Of a stretch of 52,193 nt of DNA, positions 7,488 through 15,978 are shown one piece after another. Origin of the DNA: Thiomicrospira sp. (lineage in GTDB: Bacteria; Pseudomonadota; Gammaproteobacteria; Thiomicrospirales; Thiomicrospiraceae); assembly GCF_014859555.1 (NCBI RefSeq), contig NZ_JACUTY010000008.1, positions 1 through 52,193 on the forward strand, written 5' to 3'. Within the stretch, counting starts at the first letter, position 1. Every line of letters begins with the position of its first letter. The position numbers and the translations under genes were made by a program. Under the pieces are notes generated by a model, which was given only the letters and a program-made list of their open reading frames with translations, had not been told where the DNA came from and ran no database searches.

Positions 7488-8960
7488 CTACTTAAAGAAG
7501 CTCAAAATCTCGGTTTCAATATTCTGTTTATCAATGACTTTAGCCTGTGTGGCCGGCAAATCAAATAAACGCGAAATTTGCTGTGGAATCGGGATTTGAC
7601 CTTTATCGGCTATGCGTTTTAACGCGTCGATATCGGAGGTAATCTCACCACCAAACAAGGTTTTGGCAATTACTGGTGAAAATTTAGTCCACTCTGCAGT
7701 TGAATAAGCAATGGTTTTGAGCTTTTGATCTCGTTTGGTATCGTACACTTTTAAACAGGTTGCAGTATGTGGGTCCATTAAATAGCCGTCTTCATAGGCT
7801 TGTTTAATGTAATCTTGACCTTCTTGGTCGGTACAAAAGTCGGCCGCGAAAATACCTTGAACCGTCGCTAACTCATCGGTAGTTAGTTGATAAAACTTAT
7901 CTTTATCCAACGCCAACATAAGTTGTTTGGTGCGCTCAGCACCGAATAAATCAAACAAAATACGTTCGATGTTAGATGATTTCAAAATATCCATCGCTGG
8001 AGAAGTTGTAGCTATCACACCACTCTCTCTTAAATCGTATTTACCTTGTTCAATAAACTGGGTTAAGACATTGTTTTGATTAGAAGCGATTAAAATTTTC
8101 TCAACCGGTAAGCCCATTTTATAAGCGTAATAACCCCCTAACGCATTACCAAAGTTACCACTTGGTACATCTAAATAAACCTTATCGCCCAAGCTAATTT
8201 CTTGCTGACGTACCAGCTCTAAGTAGCTGTGGATGTGGTAAATGGTTTGGAAAATAATACGACCGAAGTTGACCGAATTAGCCGCCGAAACCTGCACACC
8301 CTGCTGCATTAAAGTATCGCGGAAACTGGTTGAAACTAATAAAGATTTCAGCGCGGTTTGGGCATCATCAAAATCGCCTTTAATGCCAATCACTTTTAGG
8401 TTTTCACCACTTTCAGTCACCATCTGCAAGCGCTGTACGTCTGAGGTGCCGCCGTCTGGATACATACAAACCACTTGTACATTTGGTTTGTTTCGGAAAG
8501 TATCTAATGCCGCAGGGCCTGTGTCGCCACTGGTCGCCGCTAAAATTAAGAATTTTTCGTTGCGTTTTTGCGCCACTGCGGATAACACCGTGCCAAACGG
8601 TTGCAACGCCATATCTTTAAACGCACGCGTTGGGCCGTGATAAAGCTCACTGACAAACAAATCATCACGCACTTTAACCACTGGCACGGGGTTTGCCGGA
8701 TCATCAAACTGATCATAAAGCGCAAGTGCTTGATCAATCACAGGTTGGTCAATGTCGACTTCAAATTCAGCCAATACCGCTTTCGCCAGAGTTTTATAAT
8801 TTGAATTTAAGTGGGTCTTTAAAAAATCCAACCCCAGCACCGGTAAGCTTTTGGGTGAATAAAGTCCGCCAAACGAAGACATCGGACTTAAAATAGCTTG
8901 TGAAAACGTGACTTCTTTTGGAAAGTGACCGTCGTTACCGCGTGTTTCTATAAAATTCAT
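7488..8960 (-). CDS. thrC: Threonine synthase
   Basis: This 490-residue protein is a PLP enzyme that converts O-phospho-L-homoserine to threonine. It begins with the long-form family signature (ETRGND near residues 5-10, then FGGLYSP). It carries the PLP-binding Lys in TRAFKDMAL (Lys about 115), the SGDTGPAAL phosphate loop and a PSGNFGNA glycine-rich loop. It is the last gene of an Asp-family cluster with hom and an aminotransferase, but it also has a promoter of its own immediately upstream. The length and both ends agree with the family. Confidence 0.97.
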   Translation of the reverse strand: MNFIETRGNDGHFPKEVTFSQAILSPMSSFGGLYSPKSLPVLGLDFLKTHLNSNYKTLAKAVLAEFEVDIDQPVIDQALALYDQFDDPANPVPVVKVRDDLFVSELYHGPTRAFKDMALQPFGTVLSAVAQKRNEKFLILAATSGDTGPAALDTFRNKPNVQVVCMYPDGGTSDVQRLQMVTESGENLKVIGIKGDFDDAQTALKSLLVSTSFRDTLMQQGVQVSAANSVNFGRIIFQTIYHIHSYLELVRQQEISLGDKVYLDVPSGNFGNALGGYYAYKMGLPVEKILIASNQNNVLTQFIEQGKYDLRESGVIATTSPAMDILKSSNIERILFDLFGAERTKQLMLALDKDKFYQLTTDELATVQGIFAADFCTDQEGQDYIKQAYEDGYLMDPHTATCLKVYDTKRDQKLKTIAYSTAEWTKFSPVIAKTLFGGEITSDIDALKRIADKGQIPIPQQISRLFDLPATQAKVIDKQNIETEILSFFK

Positions 8961-9013
8961 GAGTTCTTGCCTTGCGTGCTGACGAATTCGCCAGATTTCA
9001 AAATAATGCGCGG

Positions 9014-9042
9014 ATTATACCAAAAACCCGCTCAATCGCTAA
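9014..9042 (-). promoter_or_regulatory. Candidate thrC promoter
   Basis: Reading the minus strand, TTAGCG (9042-9037) and a perfect TATAAT (9019-9014) are 17 bases apart. A TGG precedes the -10, and a GC-rich discriminator (CCGCGC) follows it. This suggests thrC can be transcribed independently of hom and may be sensitive to ppGpp. Confidence 0.6.
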
Positions 9043-9067
9043 ATTCATGTGATCTAAGTGCTTTAGA

Positions 9068-10081
9068 CTAGGATTTAAGTGGATTGCGCCAGCGTCGCCA
9101 GAAACGGCGTAAATGTGAAGGTTCAATTAAAAAACCTTTGGTGTCGCCTAAGTCAATAAATAGAGAGTGAATACGAGCTTGCTTAAGATCCTCCAACAAG
9201 CCCTGCATCCAGTCTTTCTCTAGCTTTAACAGCAGTTGATTATCTGTAGTCTCTGTATCTGGTTCCATTAACGGCTTTAAATCCAGCGTAATCAAATGCG
9301 CTTGTTGTGTTCTATCCAAGCACCAGGCCTGGTGATCACTTGGGGTTTTCTGAAATTGAGCTTGAGCTAAATTTGCTAGGCCTTTTAAATAAGCATGATG
9401 ACCCCAAATTTTCGCTTGCGGGCGCATTTGAATAGTATCCAGCTTAATTTGACCTTCGCCCCACACCCAAACACTGTTAATTTCAGCTTGGCCAAGTTCG
9501 CGCCGCGCCAGATTAACCGGATGCTGATAAAACAACATTTGAACTTCATTCATCAAGGTTCGCCAATAAGAACCAGCATGGCCGCTTGGGTAAAGCCCGT
9601 GTAAGTTGCGATAGTTGGCTTGTGCCAAATCGGTGGTTTGCAGATCCACCGCTTGCGGTAAACGCATATACCAGGAATCATTAGCGCCCCACTCCAGCTT
9701 GACGCCATCTTCGGCGAAATGTTGGTTAAACGCGTCTAACAAGGCTTGTGATTCGACTTGTGTAATGTCAAGATCTTGAGCCGAAACCAATACCAAGGTA
9801 TCGCGATCTGGAATCATCTGAACCGGATCCACTTTTAACCAAAAAGCCTGCGGATCGAAGTCGGCCAGCTCGACCGAGGCCATAGTGGCCGCGGCACTGA
9901 GTGTTTGTGGTTGGTGAAACAGTTGACTTGCTCTTTCTATAAAAGAGTAGGGTTTAAGCGGATAAACATCGGCTTTATTTAGCAACGTTTGAAAAGCGGA
10001 GCCCGACCACCAGGCCTGCTGGTCGGGTTTAAAATGATCTAATAAACCAGGAATCCATAAGGTCACGGCCTGGTTGGTCAT
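9068..10081 (-). CDS. COG4255/RpfE-type protein of unknown function
   Basis: I take the ATG at 10081 (337 residues), because GAGGGG lies 7 bases upstream. A TTG in frame at 10096 overlaps the hom stop and lacks such a site. The hallmark segment WRTLMNEVQMLFYQHPVN, followed by INSVWVWGEG, matches a family annotated as RpfE-type regulatory protein or, loosely, phosphoglycerate mutase. The true function is unknown to me. No signal peptide or membrane segment is visible. It lies between hom and thrC, so it may be tied to threonine synthesis or simply be co-transcribed. Two copies of the repeated palindrome are inside, both encoding QAW. Confidence 0.75.
   Translation of the reverse strand: MTNQAVTLWIPGLLDHFKPDQQAWWSGSAFQTLLNKADVYPLKPYSFIERASQLFHQPQTLSAAATMASVELADFDPQAFWLKVDPVQMIPDRDTLVLVSAQDLDITQVESQALLDAFNQHFAEDGVKLEWGANDSWYMRLPQAVDLQTTDLAQANYRNLHGLYPSGHAGSYWRTLMNEVQMLFYQHPVNLARRELGQAEINSVWVWGEGQIKLDTIQMRPQAKIWGHHAYLKGLANLAQAQFQKTPSDHQAWCLDRTQQAHLITLDLKPLMEPDTETTDNQLLLKLEKDWMQGLLEDLKQARIHSLFIDLGDTKGFLIEPSHLRRFWRRWRNPLKS
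9321..9334. repeat. Iterated palindrome inside the COG4255 gene
   Basis: Core at 9323-9332, symmetric over 14 bases. Read as H-Q-A-W on the minus strand. Confidence 0.9.
10002..10027. repeat. Extended variant palindrome inside the COG4255 gene
   Basis: The core is the CCAGGCCTGC variant (10010-10019), but symmetry extends to 26 bases with one mismatched pair. Read as D-Q-Q-A-W-W. Confidence 0.8.
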
Positions 10082-10092
10082 GTTTGAACCCC

Positions 10093-11406
10093 TCAAAAAT
10101 CGCTAACGCGGATTTTGGTGATTTTGCCTTCGACGTCATCCAGACCTTCCAGCACCGCCAAGGCTTCACCAAACTGACCTTCATTAACCACATTAGTGGT
10201 TAACACCACCAAGGCAAACTCAGGCTCGTCGCCGATAGGTTCTTGATGCAAATGTTCAATACTAATATCGCAGTCCGCTAAGGTTTGCGACAAACGCGCC
10301 AACACACCCGGTTGGTCCTTAACCATAAAACGCACATAAAACGCGGTGTCAATATCATCAATCGACATAATATTCGCGTCTTTGTATATTGCATCGGCTT
10401 GATAACCTAGGCCTGGTACATGGGCGTCAAATGGCGCATCCCAGCAACGAGCTAAATCCATCAAATCCGCCATGACAGCCGAAGCGGTTGCTCCGCCACC
10501 GGCCCCAGCGCCGTAATACATGGTAGAACCCACATGGTTGCCGTGAATCAATACCGCGTTCATCACACCATTAACATCCGCCAATAAAACTTTTTTAGGG
10601 ACTAAGGTTGGATGAACACGTAATGAGAATCCATTATCGTCGCCCCGACTCGCAATACCCAAGTGTTTGATTTCATAACCAAATAGATTGGCAAAACGCA
10701 CATCATCGCCACTAATATGACTAATACCTTCAGTATAAACCCGCGAATAACTCAGTTCGATACCAAATGCGAGTGACGCTAGAATCGTTAACTTGTGCGC
10801 CGCATCAATACCTTCGACATCATAAGTCGGATCGGCTTCGGCATAACCTAAATCTTGAGCGGTTTTTAATACGGCTGAAAAATCGGCATTAGGCTTTTTC
10901 ATTTCGGTCAAAATGTAGTTGCCTGTGCCGTTAATGATGCCCGCTAACCAGTCAATCTGGTTACCGGCTAAACCTTCACGTAAGGCTTTAATAATTGGGA
11001 TACCACCCGCTACAGAGGCTTCGTAATAAATTTGCACCTGATGCTTTTCGGCTAACTCAAACAGTTCGTTCCCGTGTAACGCAATCATGGCTTTGTTTGC
11101 GGTCACAATGTGTTTGCCGTTTTTAATCGCTTGTTCGACCAAATCACGTGCCAAAGTCGTGCCGCCCATTAATTCAACGACAACTTGAATATTTGGGTTT
11201 TGCACGACTTCAAACGGATCATCGGTTAACGGAATATCACGCGTATCAATTCGACGAGGTCGATTTAAATCTCTGACTGCAATACTGCCAATCTCAAAAC
11301 GCTTACCTAAGCGACGTTCAATTTCGGTTGAACTGGTACGTAAAATATTAACTAATCCACTGCCAACCGTGCCTAGCCCTAAAAGTCCTAGTGTTATTGC
11401 CTTCAA
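10093..11406 (-). CDS. hom: Homoserine dehydrogenase
   Basis: This 437-residue enzyme reduces aspartate semialdehyde to homoserine with NAD(P)H. The N-terminal Rossmann motif is GLLGLGTVGSG (about 6-16). NGTGNYILTEM marks the catalytic domain, followed by the GLGYAEADP-type segment (DLGYAEADPTYDVEG). The C-terminal ~90 residues form an ACT domain (FMVKDQPGVLARL), so threonine feedback inhibition is likely. The start is TTG, supported by AAGGAG six bases upstream. Only one base separates this start from the stop of the preceding aminotransferase gene, so the genes form one operon. Confidence 0.97.
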   Translation of the reverse strand: MKAITLGLLGLGTVGSGLVNILRTSSTEIERRLGKRFEIGSIAVRDLNRPRRIDTRDIPLTDDPFEVVQNPNIQVVVELMGGTTLARDLVEQAIKNGKHIVTANKAMIALHGNELFELAEKHQVQIYYEASVAGGIPIIKALREGLAGNQIDWLAGIINGTGNYILTEMKKPNADFSAVLKTAQDLGYAEADPTYDVEGIDAAHKLTILASLAFGIELSYSRVYTEGISHISGDDVRFANLFGYEIKHLGIASRGDDNGFSLRVHPTLVPKKVLLADVNGVMNAVLIHGNHVGSTMYYGAGAGGGATASAVMADLMDLARCWDAPFDAHVPGLGYQADAIYKDANIMSIDDIDTAFYVRFMVKDQPGVLARLSQTLADCDISIEHLHQEPIGDEPEFALVVLTTNVVNEGQFGEALAVLEGLDDVEGKITKIRVSDF

Positions 11407-11407
11407 A

Positions 11408-12604
11408 CTATACTCCTTGGATCAAGCCGTCTTTTTTGAACATCTCACGAATTCCCCGAATGGCTTGACGGGTACGGTGTTCATTTTCGATTAAACTGAA
11501 GCGCACATGACCATCGCCATAAGTACCAAAACCAACGCCCGGTGACACGGCGACCTTTGCTTCAATCAAGAGTTTCTTTGAGAATTCAATTGAACCTAAT
11601 TCACGGTAGGCTTCTGGGATCGGTGCCCATAAAAACATGGTCGCCTTTGGATAGTCCACTTCCCAACCAATCGCGTTTAAGCCTTGGCAAAGCACATCAC
11701 GACGTAGTTTGTACATATCACAGATTTCTTGCACACAATCTTGTGGGCCTTCTAAGGCCGCAATCGCCGCCACTTGAATCGGTGTAAAGGTGCCATAATC
11801 CAAGTAAGATTTCATACGCTTAAGCGCATTCACTAGGGTTGGGTTACCAACCATAAAACCAACCCGCCAGCCTGGCATGTTATAGCTTTTTGATAAAGTA
11901 TAAAATTCAACTGCAATATCTTTTGCACCTTCAACTTGCATAATAGAGGGCGCAACATAACCGTCAAATACAATGTCGGCATAAGCCAAATCGTGAATAA
12001 CCCAAATATTGTGCTCTTTGGCAATTTCAATCACGCGCTCAAAAAAGGCCAAATCAACCGTTTGAGTAGTTGGGTTACCAGGAAAGTTCAACACCAACAT
12101 TTTGGGTTTGGGCCAGGAATCTTGAATCGCTTTTTGCAACTCTTCAAAAAAATCGACGTTCGGCGACATTTCAACATGACGAATATCCGCACCCGCAATT
12201 ACAAAGCCGTAAGGGTGAATCGGATAAGCCGGATTCGGCACTAAAACCGTATCGCCCTGCTCAACCGTCGCCAAAGCCAAATGCGCCAAGCCTTCTTTTG
12301 AACCAATTGTAACCACGGCTTCCTTGTCGGGGTCTAAATCCACGTCAAAACGGGTTTTATACCAGTTACAAATCGCCTTACGTAAACGTGGAATACCCTG
12401 CGATACCGAGTAGCGATGCGTGCCTTCACGCTGAACCACTTCAACTAATTTGTCGACAATGTGTTTTGGTGTGTCCTGATCCGGATTCCCCATGCCGAAG
12501 TCGATAATATCTTCGCCTCGACGACGGGCCTCGGCTTTTAACTCGCCAACAATATTAAACACGTAAGGTGGTAGACGTTTGATTCTTTGAAATTCGCTAG
12601 TCAC
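11408..12604 (-). CDS. alaC: PLP-dependent class I aminotransferase, AlaC type
   Basis: This is a 398-residue fold-type I aminotransferase. The N-terminal [17 protein letters not shown] is typical of the alanine-synthesising AlaC/YfdZ group. [18 protein letters not shown] and the PLP lysine in SKSYNMPGW (Lys about 239) are present, as is the C-terminal [10 protein letters not shown] arginine. It probably interconverts pyruvate and alanine with glutamate, though a role in Asp-family metabolism is suggested by hom just downstream. The start is GTG with only a weak AAGG site. A promoter with an internal palindrome lies about 85-110 bases upstream. Confidence 0.88.
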   Translation of the reverse strand: MTSEFQRIKRLPPYVFNIVGELKAEARRRGEDIIDFGMGNPDQDTPKHIVDKLVEVVQREGTHRYSVSQGIPRLRKAICNWYKTRFDVDLDPDKEAVVTIGSKEGLAHLALATVEQGDTVLVPNPAYPIHPYGFVIAGADIRHVEMSPNVDFFEELQKAIQDSWPKPKMLVLNFPGNPTTQTVDLAFFERVIEIAKEHNIWVIHDLAYADIVFDGYVAPSIMQVEGAKDIAVEFYTLSKSYNMPGWRVGFMVGNPTLVNALKRMKSYLDYGTFTPIQVAAIAALEGPQDCVQEICDMYKLRRDVLCQGLNAIGWEVDYPKATMFLWAPIPEAYRELGSIEFSKKLLIEAKVAVSPGVGFGTYGDGHVRFSLIENEHRTRQAIRGIREMFKKDGLIQGV

Positions 12605-12687
12605 GAAAAGGCCTTTTCAAGATTGCTGCAAAAATTGCGAGATTGTTTAAAAAACTGATGGTCAAAATGACGTTATTAAGCCGATAA

Positions 12688-12715
12688 ATGATACAGAATC
12701 TATTAGATTCGTCAA
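12688..12715 (-). promoter_or_regulatory. Promoter with internal operator-like palindrome for alaC-hom
   Basis: On the minus strand, TTGACG (12715-12710) and TATCAT (12693-12688) are 16 bases apart. A 15-base interrupted palindrome, GAATCTA-T-TAGATTC on the plus strand (12696-12710), lies in the spacer and touches the -35. A bound regulator there would block polymerase. Confidence 0.6.
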
Positions 12716-12744
12716 TTGAATTTCGGGTAAAACTAGGATTAAAT
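12716..12744 (+). promoter_or_regulatory. Candidate promoter of the Mth938-like gene
   Basis: TTGAAT (12716-12721) and TTAAAT (12739-12744) are 17 bases apart. Its -35 abuts the -35 of the divergent alaC promoter, so the two promoters are back to back. Confidence 0.45.
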
Positions 12745-12773
12745 AGAGACTTCACTTATAAAAGAAGCATCCA

Positions 12774-13145
12774 ATGAAATTTACGGAACATCGCGACCCT
12801 AAAATCAACATGATTAACGGCTATGCAGCAGGCCTAGTATCCGTTAATAACCAGGATTACCAAACCAGTTGCATTATTACTCAACAAAATCTCAATCCAG
12901 ATTGGTCGGTCAAAAATTTGGACGACTTGACCCCTGAAAAAATACAGCAACTTTTAGACTTTTCACCGGAAGTGCTGATCTTAGGTACGGGTGAAATTCA
13001 GCAGTTTCCCTCAGCTGAGATTTTTGGGTTATGTGCACAACATGGCGTCAGTTTAGAAGTTATGAACAATGCCTCAGCTTGTCGAACCTATAACGTGCTC
13101 ACCACCGAAGATCGTGAAGTCGTGCTGGGATTAATATTTAATTAA
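12774..13145 (+). CDS. Mth938-like/Xcc1710-like domain protein (COG3737)
   Basis: This is a 123-residue soluble protein of the conserved Mth938/NDUFAF3-like fold. The diagnostic segments are the PEVLILGTGE strand-turn near residues 64-72 and the C-terminal MNNASACRTYNVLTTEDREV, where TYN is highly conserved. Human NDUFAF3 of the same fold assembles respiratory complex I. The bacterial role is not established, though these genes often sit near secretion or respiratory-chain genes. Here it is monocistronic, divergent from alaC and convergent with nlpD. rpoS is often found next to nlpD in other gammaproteobacteria and is absent here. Confidence 0.8.
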   Translation: MKFTEHRDPKINMINGYAAGLVSVNNQDYQTSCIITQQNLNPDWSVKNLDDLTPEKIQQLLDFSPEVLILGTGEIQQFPSAEIFGLCAQHGVSLEVMNNASACRTYNVLTTEDREVVLGLIFN

Positions 13146-13218
13146 CCTTTGAAACCGCTTTAAATAAACTTAAAAACCAGTTACAAAACAAAGAATTGGC
13201 ACAAAAACTTAAGTCATT

Positions 13219-13905
13219 CTATGGCTGCTTCAACAAACCTTCAGCCGCCACTTTTCGACCATGTAAACGTGCTTCAAAATACAGCTTAGGTAAACCTGTT
13301 GAACCGGAACGGCCTAAGTTGGCAATCACCTCACCCCGCTTAACGATTTGACCTTCTTTAACCTGTAAACGCTGATTGTGGGCATAAACGGTTAAATAAC
13401 CATTTTCGTGACGAATAATCACCATTAAACCAAAATTACTCACACTATTATCGGCAAACACAACTTCACCGGCATCCACACTTTTGATTAAACTGCCGGT
13501 TTCAGAATAAATATTCAGGCCAGAAATGCCAGCCGAATCCTTCACATAATCAAACTTATCAAAATGTTCGACCGGCCAAACCCAATCTGGCTTTTGCACC
13601 GTAACTGAAGTCTGAGCTTTTTTATCAGGCAGATTTAACTCCTGACCTGGATACAATACATAAGGTGGAAAGATACTGTTCTTTTTAGCCAGTTCATTAA
13701 AGCTAACCTGACAACGCACCGCAACTTGGCTTAACGTATCGCCTCTAGCGACAACATAATGACCGCCTTCACATTTGCCAGCACTTTGATTTAAAGGGTT
13801 GGATTGAGCCGTTTGCCCCGCCTGAAAATAACTGCGGGGCGCTTGGCCACAGCCAAATAAACTAATGGAAATAATTCCAACCAATAACACTCTAAACATC
13901 GACAT
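13219..13905 (-). CDS. nlpD: NlpD-type LysM/LytM lipoprotein, probable amidase activator
   Basis: This 228-residue protein starts at the ATG that overlaps the yqaA stop (TAATG), or at the ATG two codons later. It begins with a lipoprotein signal ending in LFGC (Cys 19). A LysM domain follows (YVVARGDTLSQVA to YPGQELNLP), then an M23/LytM domain. The zinc ligands of active M23 enzymes are missing: the HxH histidine is replaced (YFEARLHG) and the first His/Asp motif is NIYSETG. It is therefore probably not a peptidase but an activator of a cell-division amidase, as NlpD and EnvC are. It closes the surE-pcm-yqaA-nlpD operon, without the usual rpoS. Confidence 0.88.
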   Translation of the reverse strand: MSMFRVLLVGIISISLFGCGQAPRSYFQAGQTAQSNPLNQSAGKCEGGHYVVARGDTLSQVAVRCQVSFNELAKKNSIFPPYVLYPGQELNLPDKKAQTSVTVQKPDWVWPVEHFDKFDYVKDSAGISGLNIYSETGSLIKSVDAGEVVFADNSVSNFGLMVIIRHENGYLTVYAHNQRLQVKEGQIVKRGEVIANLGRSGSTGLPKLYFEARLHGRKVAAEGLLKQP

Positions 13906-14477
13906 TACCTGAATACAATATACATAATCACTAATACCACAAAGGCCCAACCTAGCCACTCAACCCAGCGCCGAATCAGCGGTTCATAACGCGGGCCGCC
14001 CCATTTCATTAACCAAGCCACCAAAAAGAAGCGTGCGCCTCGGCCTACGAATGAGGCCAATAAAAATGGCACCAGCGCCATCCCAGTGGCGCCGGCACTA
14101 ATAGTAAACATCTTATAGGGTAAAGGGCTAAAACCGGCGACAAATACAATCCAGACACCGTAAAGGTCAAAAAACTCCACAATTTGGTGATAGTGATGTT
14201 CATACCCGGCCGATACAATAAATGGCCACACCGACCCCAACAATAACATGCCAATCAAATAACCCAGCAAACCGCCTAAAGTTGAAAAAATCGTCGTGAT
14301 CCAAGCAAAACATAATGCTTTATTCGGCTGCGCTAAACTCATCGGCATCAACATAACATCCGGTGGAATCGGAAAAAATGACGATTCGGCAAAACTCATG
14401 CCACTTAAATACCAAGGGGCTTTGGGGTGTTTAGACCAACGCAGGGTTAAATCATATAAAGGGCCAAATAATCTCAC
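13905..14477 (-). CDS. yqaA: YqaA-family inner-membrane protein (SNARE-associated/DedA superfamily)
   Basis: This 190-residue protein has about four hydrophobic segments (roughly residues 55-75, 82-95, 105-150 and 170-188). An FAESSFFPIPPDVMLMPM segment near residues 29-46 carries the DedA-superfamily signature, with an acidic residue and prolines in a re-entrant loop. An F.G.GARFF segment follows near 143-151. Family members act in lipid or undecaprenyl-phosphate flipping, but the exact role of YqaA is unproven. The start is GTG and overlaps the pcm stop (GTGA), and the stop overlaps nlpD, indicating translational coupling. Confidence 0.88.
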   Translation of the reverse strand: MRLFGPLYDLTLRWSKHPKAPWYLSGMSFAESSFFPIPPDVMLMPMSLAQPNKALCFAWITTIFSTLGGLLGYLIGMLLLGSVWPFIVSAGYEHHYHQIVEFFDLYGVWIVFVAGFSPLPYKMFTISAGATGMALVPFLLASFVGRGARFFLVAWLMKWGGPRYEPLIRRWVEWLGWAFVVLVIMYIVFR

Positions 14478-15184
14478 ACTTCAACCCCGGTTTTTAATGG
14501 TACAAACATCACTTCTCCTAAAAAACTTTCTTTGATGCCGGTTGAGGTTTTTTCATAACCTTTTAAAACCTGCACTTCTTTACCAATTGGCAACACCAAA
14601 CGCCCACCCTCGTTTAATTGATCCAGCAAACTTTCTGGTAACTTATCGGGGGACGCCGCGCATAAAATTGCGTCAAACGGGGCTTTTTGCGGCCAACCCC
14701 AATGGCCATCACTGATATCAAACTCAATATTCGTTAAACCTAATTTTTGCAAAACTTGCTGAGCGCGAATTTGCAATGGCGCAATCCGCTCAACACTATA
14801 AACCCGCTCCGCCAACAATGACAAAATCGCGGCTTGATAACCCGATCCGGTGCCAATATCCAACACCTTATGCAAAGGTCGACCCGCCCGAATCCAACGG
14901 GTCATGATCGCCACCACCCAGGGTTGCGATATGGTCTGACCATAACCGATCGGTAAAGCCGTGTCTTCGTAAGACTGCCCGGTCATGGCTTCATCGACAA
15001 ATAAATGTCTTGGTACGATACGCATAACCTTTAGCACCTCGGCATCTTGAATGCCCAAAGCCATTAAACGCGCAATCAATCGATCTCGAGTACGTTGCGA
15101 GGTCAAGCCAACCCCTTGACACTGTTCAAACTCTGGCGTCGGATAAATGGGTTTTTGAGTTAGGTCTATTGCGGGCGCGGCCAT
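14474..15184 (-). CDS. pcm: Protein-L-isoaspartate O-methyltransferase
   Basis: This 236-residue enzyme repairs isoaspartyl residues in damaged proteins using S-adenosylmethionine. The family signatures are FVDEAMTGQSYEDTALPIGYGQTIS-like (shown here near residues 74-100), the SAM motif VLDIGTGSGYQAA and the post-I segment VYSVERI. A short N-terminal extension precedes the TSQRTRDRLI start of the conserved core. The gene overlaps surE upstream by 19 bases and yqaA downstream by 4. This is the classical gammaproteobacterial stress-survival operon. Confidence 0.96.
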   Translation of the reverse strand: MAAPAIDLTQKPIYPTPEFEQCQGVGLTSQRTRDRLIARLMALGIQDAEVLKVMRIVPRHLFVDEAMTGQSYEDTALPIGYGQTISQPWVVAIMTRWIRAGRPLHKVLDIGTGSGYQAAILSLLAERVYSVERIAPLQIRAQQVLQKLGLTNIEFDISDGHWGWPQKAPFDAILCAASPDKLPESLLDQLNEGGRLVLPIGKEVQVLKGYEKTSTGIKESFLGEVMFVPLKTGVEV

Positions 15185-15930
15185 TTTTTATCAATCCATT
15201 GGTGCATGGTATTCAACATCGCGTGATGAGTTAAATCAATTTGCAAGGGTGTAACTGAAACATAGCCCGATTCCACCGCATGAAAATCGGTGCCTTCGCC
15301 CGCATCCGCGGCACTGCCAGCCGGCCCGATCCAATACATCTTAACGCCTCTAGGATCGATGCCTTTTACAACCGGCTCAGAAGCATGACGTTTGCCTAGA
15401 CGCGTGACTTTGACACCTTTGATTTGCTCAAAGGGTAAATCCGGTACATTGATATTTATGATCGTGTTTTGGTCTAAATCTTGAGTGTTCAAATCTTCTA
15501 GCAAATTCGCCACGATTTTGGCCGCACTAGCAAAATGTTGCTCACCACAAAGCGATACCGCAATCGAAGGCTTTCCTAAAAACCGCCCTTCTGTGGCCGC
15601 GGCAACGGTGCCTGAATATAAAACATCATCGCCCATATTTGCGCCACTATTAATACCCGACACCACCATATCGGCACGATAAGACAAAGCGCCATTAATT
15701 CCCAAATGCACGCAATCGGTTGGTGTACCGTTAACACTATATATTTTTGGTTGATGTTGGGTAATGCGCAATGGGTCTAACAAGGTCAGTGAGTTACTGG
15801 CGGCACTGCGATTGCGATCCGGCGCGATTAAAACCAAGTCGTCAACCGATGCATGATTAATTAATGCATCAAACAAGGTTTGAATACCTGGTGCAAGATA
15901 GCCATCATCATTCGATAACAAGATGCGCAT
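15166..15930 (-). CDS. surE: 5'/3'-nucleotidase SurE
   Basis: This is a 254-residue metal-dependent nucleoside monophosphate phosphatase that can also act on polyphosphate. Metal-binding Asp8 and Asp9 are in LLSNDDGYLAPGI. The Ser/Asn ligands appear in RSAASNSLT and in GINSGANMGDDVLYSGTVAAA. The length and termini match the family. It is the first gene of surE-pcm-yqaA-nlpD. Its promoter must lie in the 48-base gap shared with the divergent Smr gene, or within that gene's 5' end. A ribosome binding site AAGG precedes the ATG. Confidence 0.97.
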   Translation of the reverse strand: MRILLSNDDGYLAPGIQTLFDALINHASVDDLVLIAPDRNRSAASNSLTLLDPLRITQHQPKIYSVNGTPTDCVHLGINGALSYRADMVVSGINSGANMGDDVLYSGTVAAATEGRFLGKPSIAVSLCGEQHFASAAKIVANLLEDLNTQDLDQNTIININVPDLPFEQIKGVKVTRLGKRHASEPVVKGIDPRGVKMYWIGPAGSAADAGEGTDFHAVESGYVSVTPLQIDLTHHAMLNTMHQWIDKKWPRPQ

Positions 15931-15978
15931 AGACCTTATATCCTTTAAAATAGAATTTGAATTACAAGGAATTATAAA

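Noticed and set aside
7411-7599. Open frame of 62 codons after recJ
   Set aside because: It crosses the terminator hairpin and runs antisense into the 3' end of thrC.
11936-12312. Open frames antisense to alaC, one over 100 codons
   Set aside because: They are codon-bias shadows of a well-supported aminotransferase, with no family match or binding site.
12601-12620. GAAAAGGCCTTTTC palindrome at the alaC start
   Set aside because: It shares only the AGGCCT centre with the repeat family and is not repeated elsewhere in the window.
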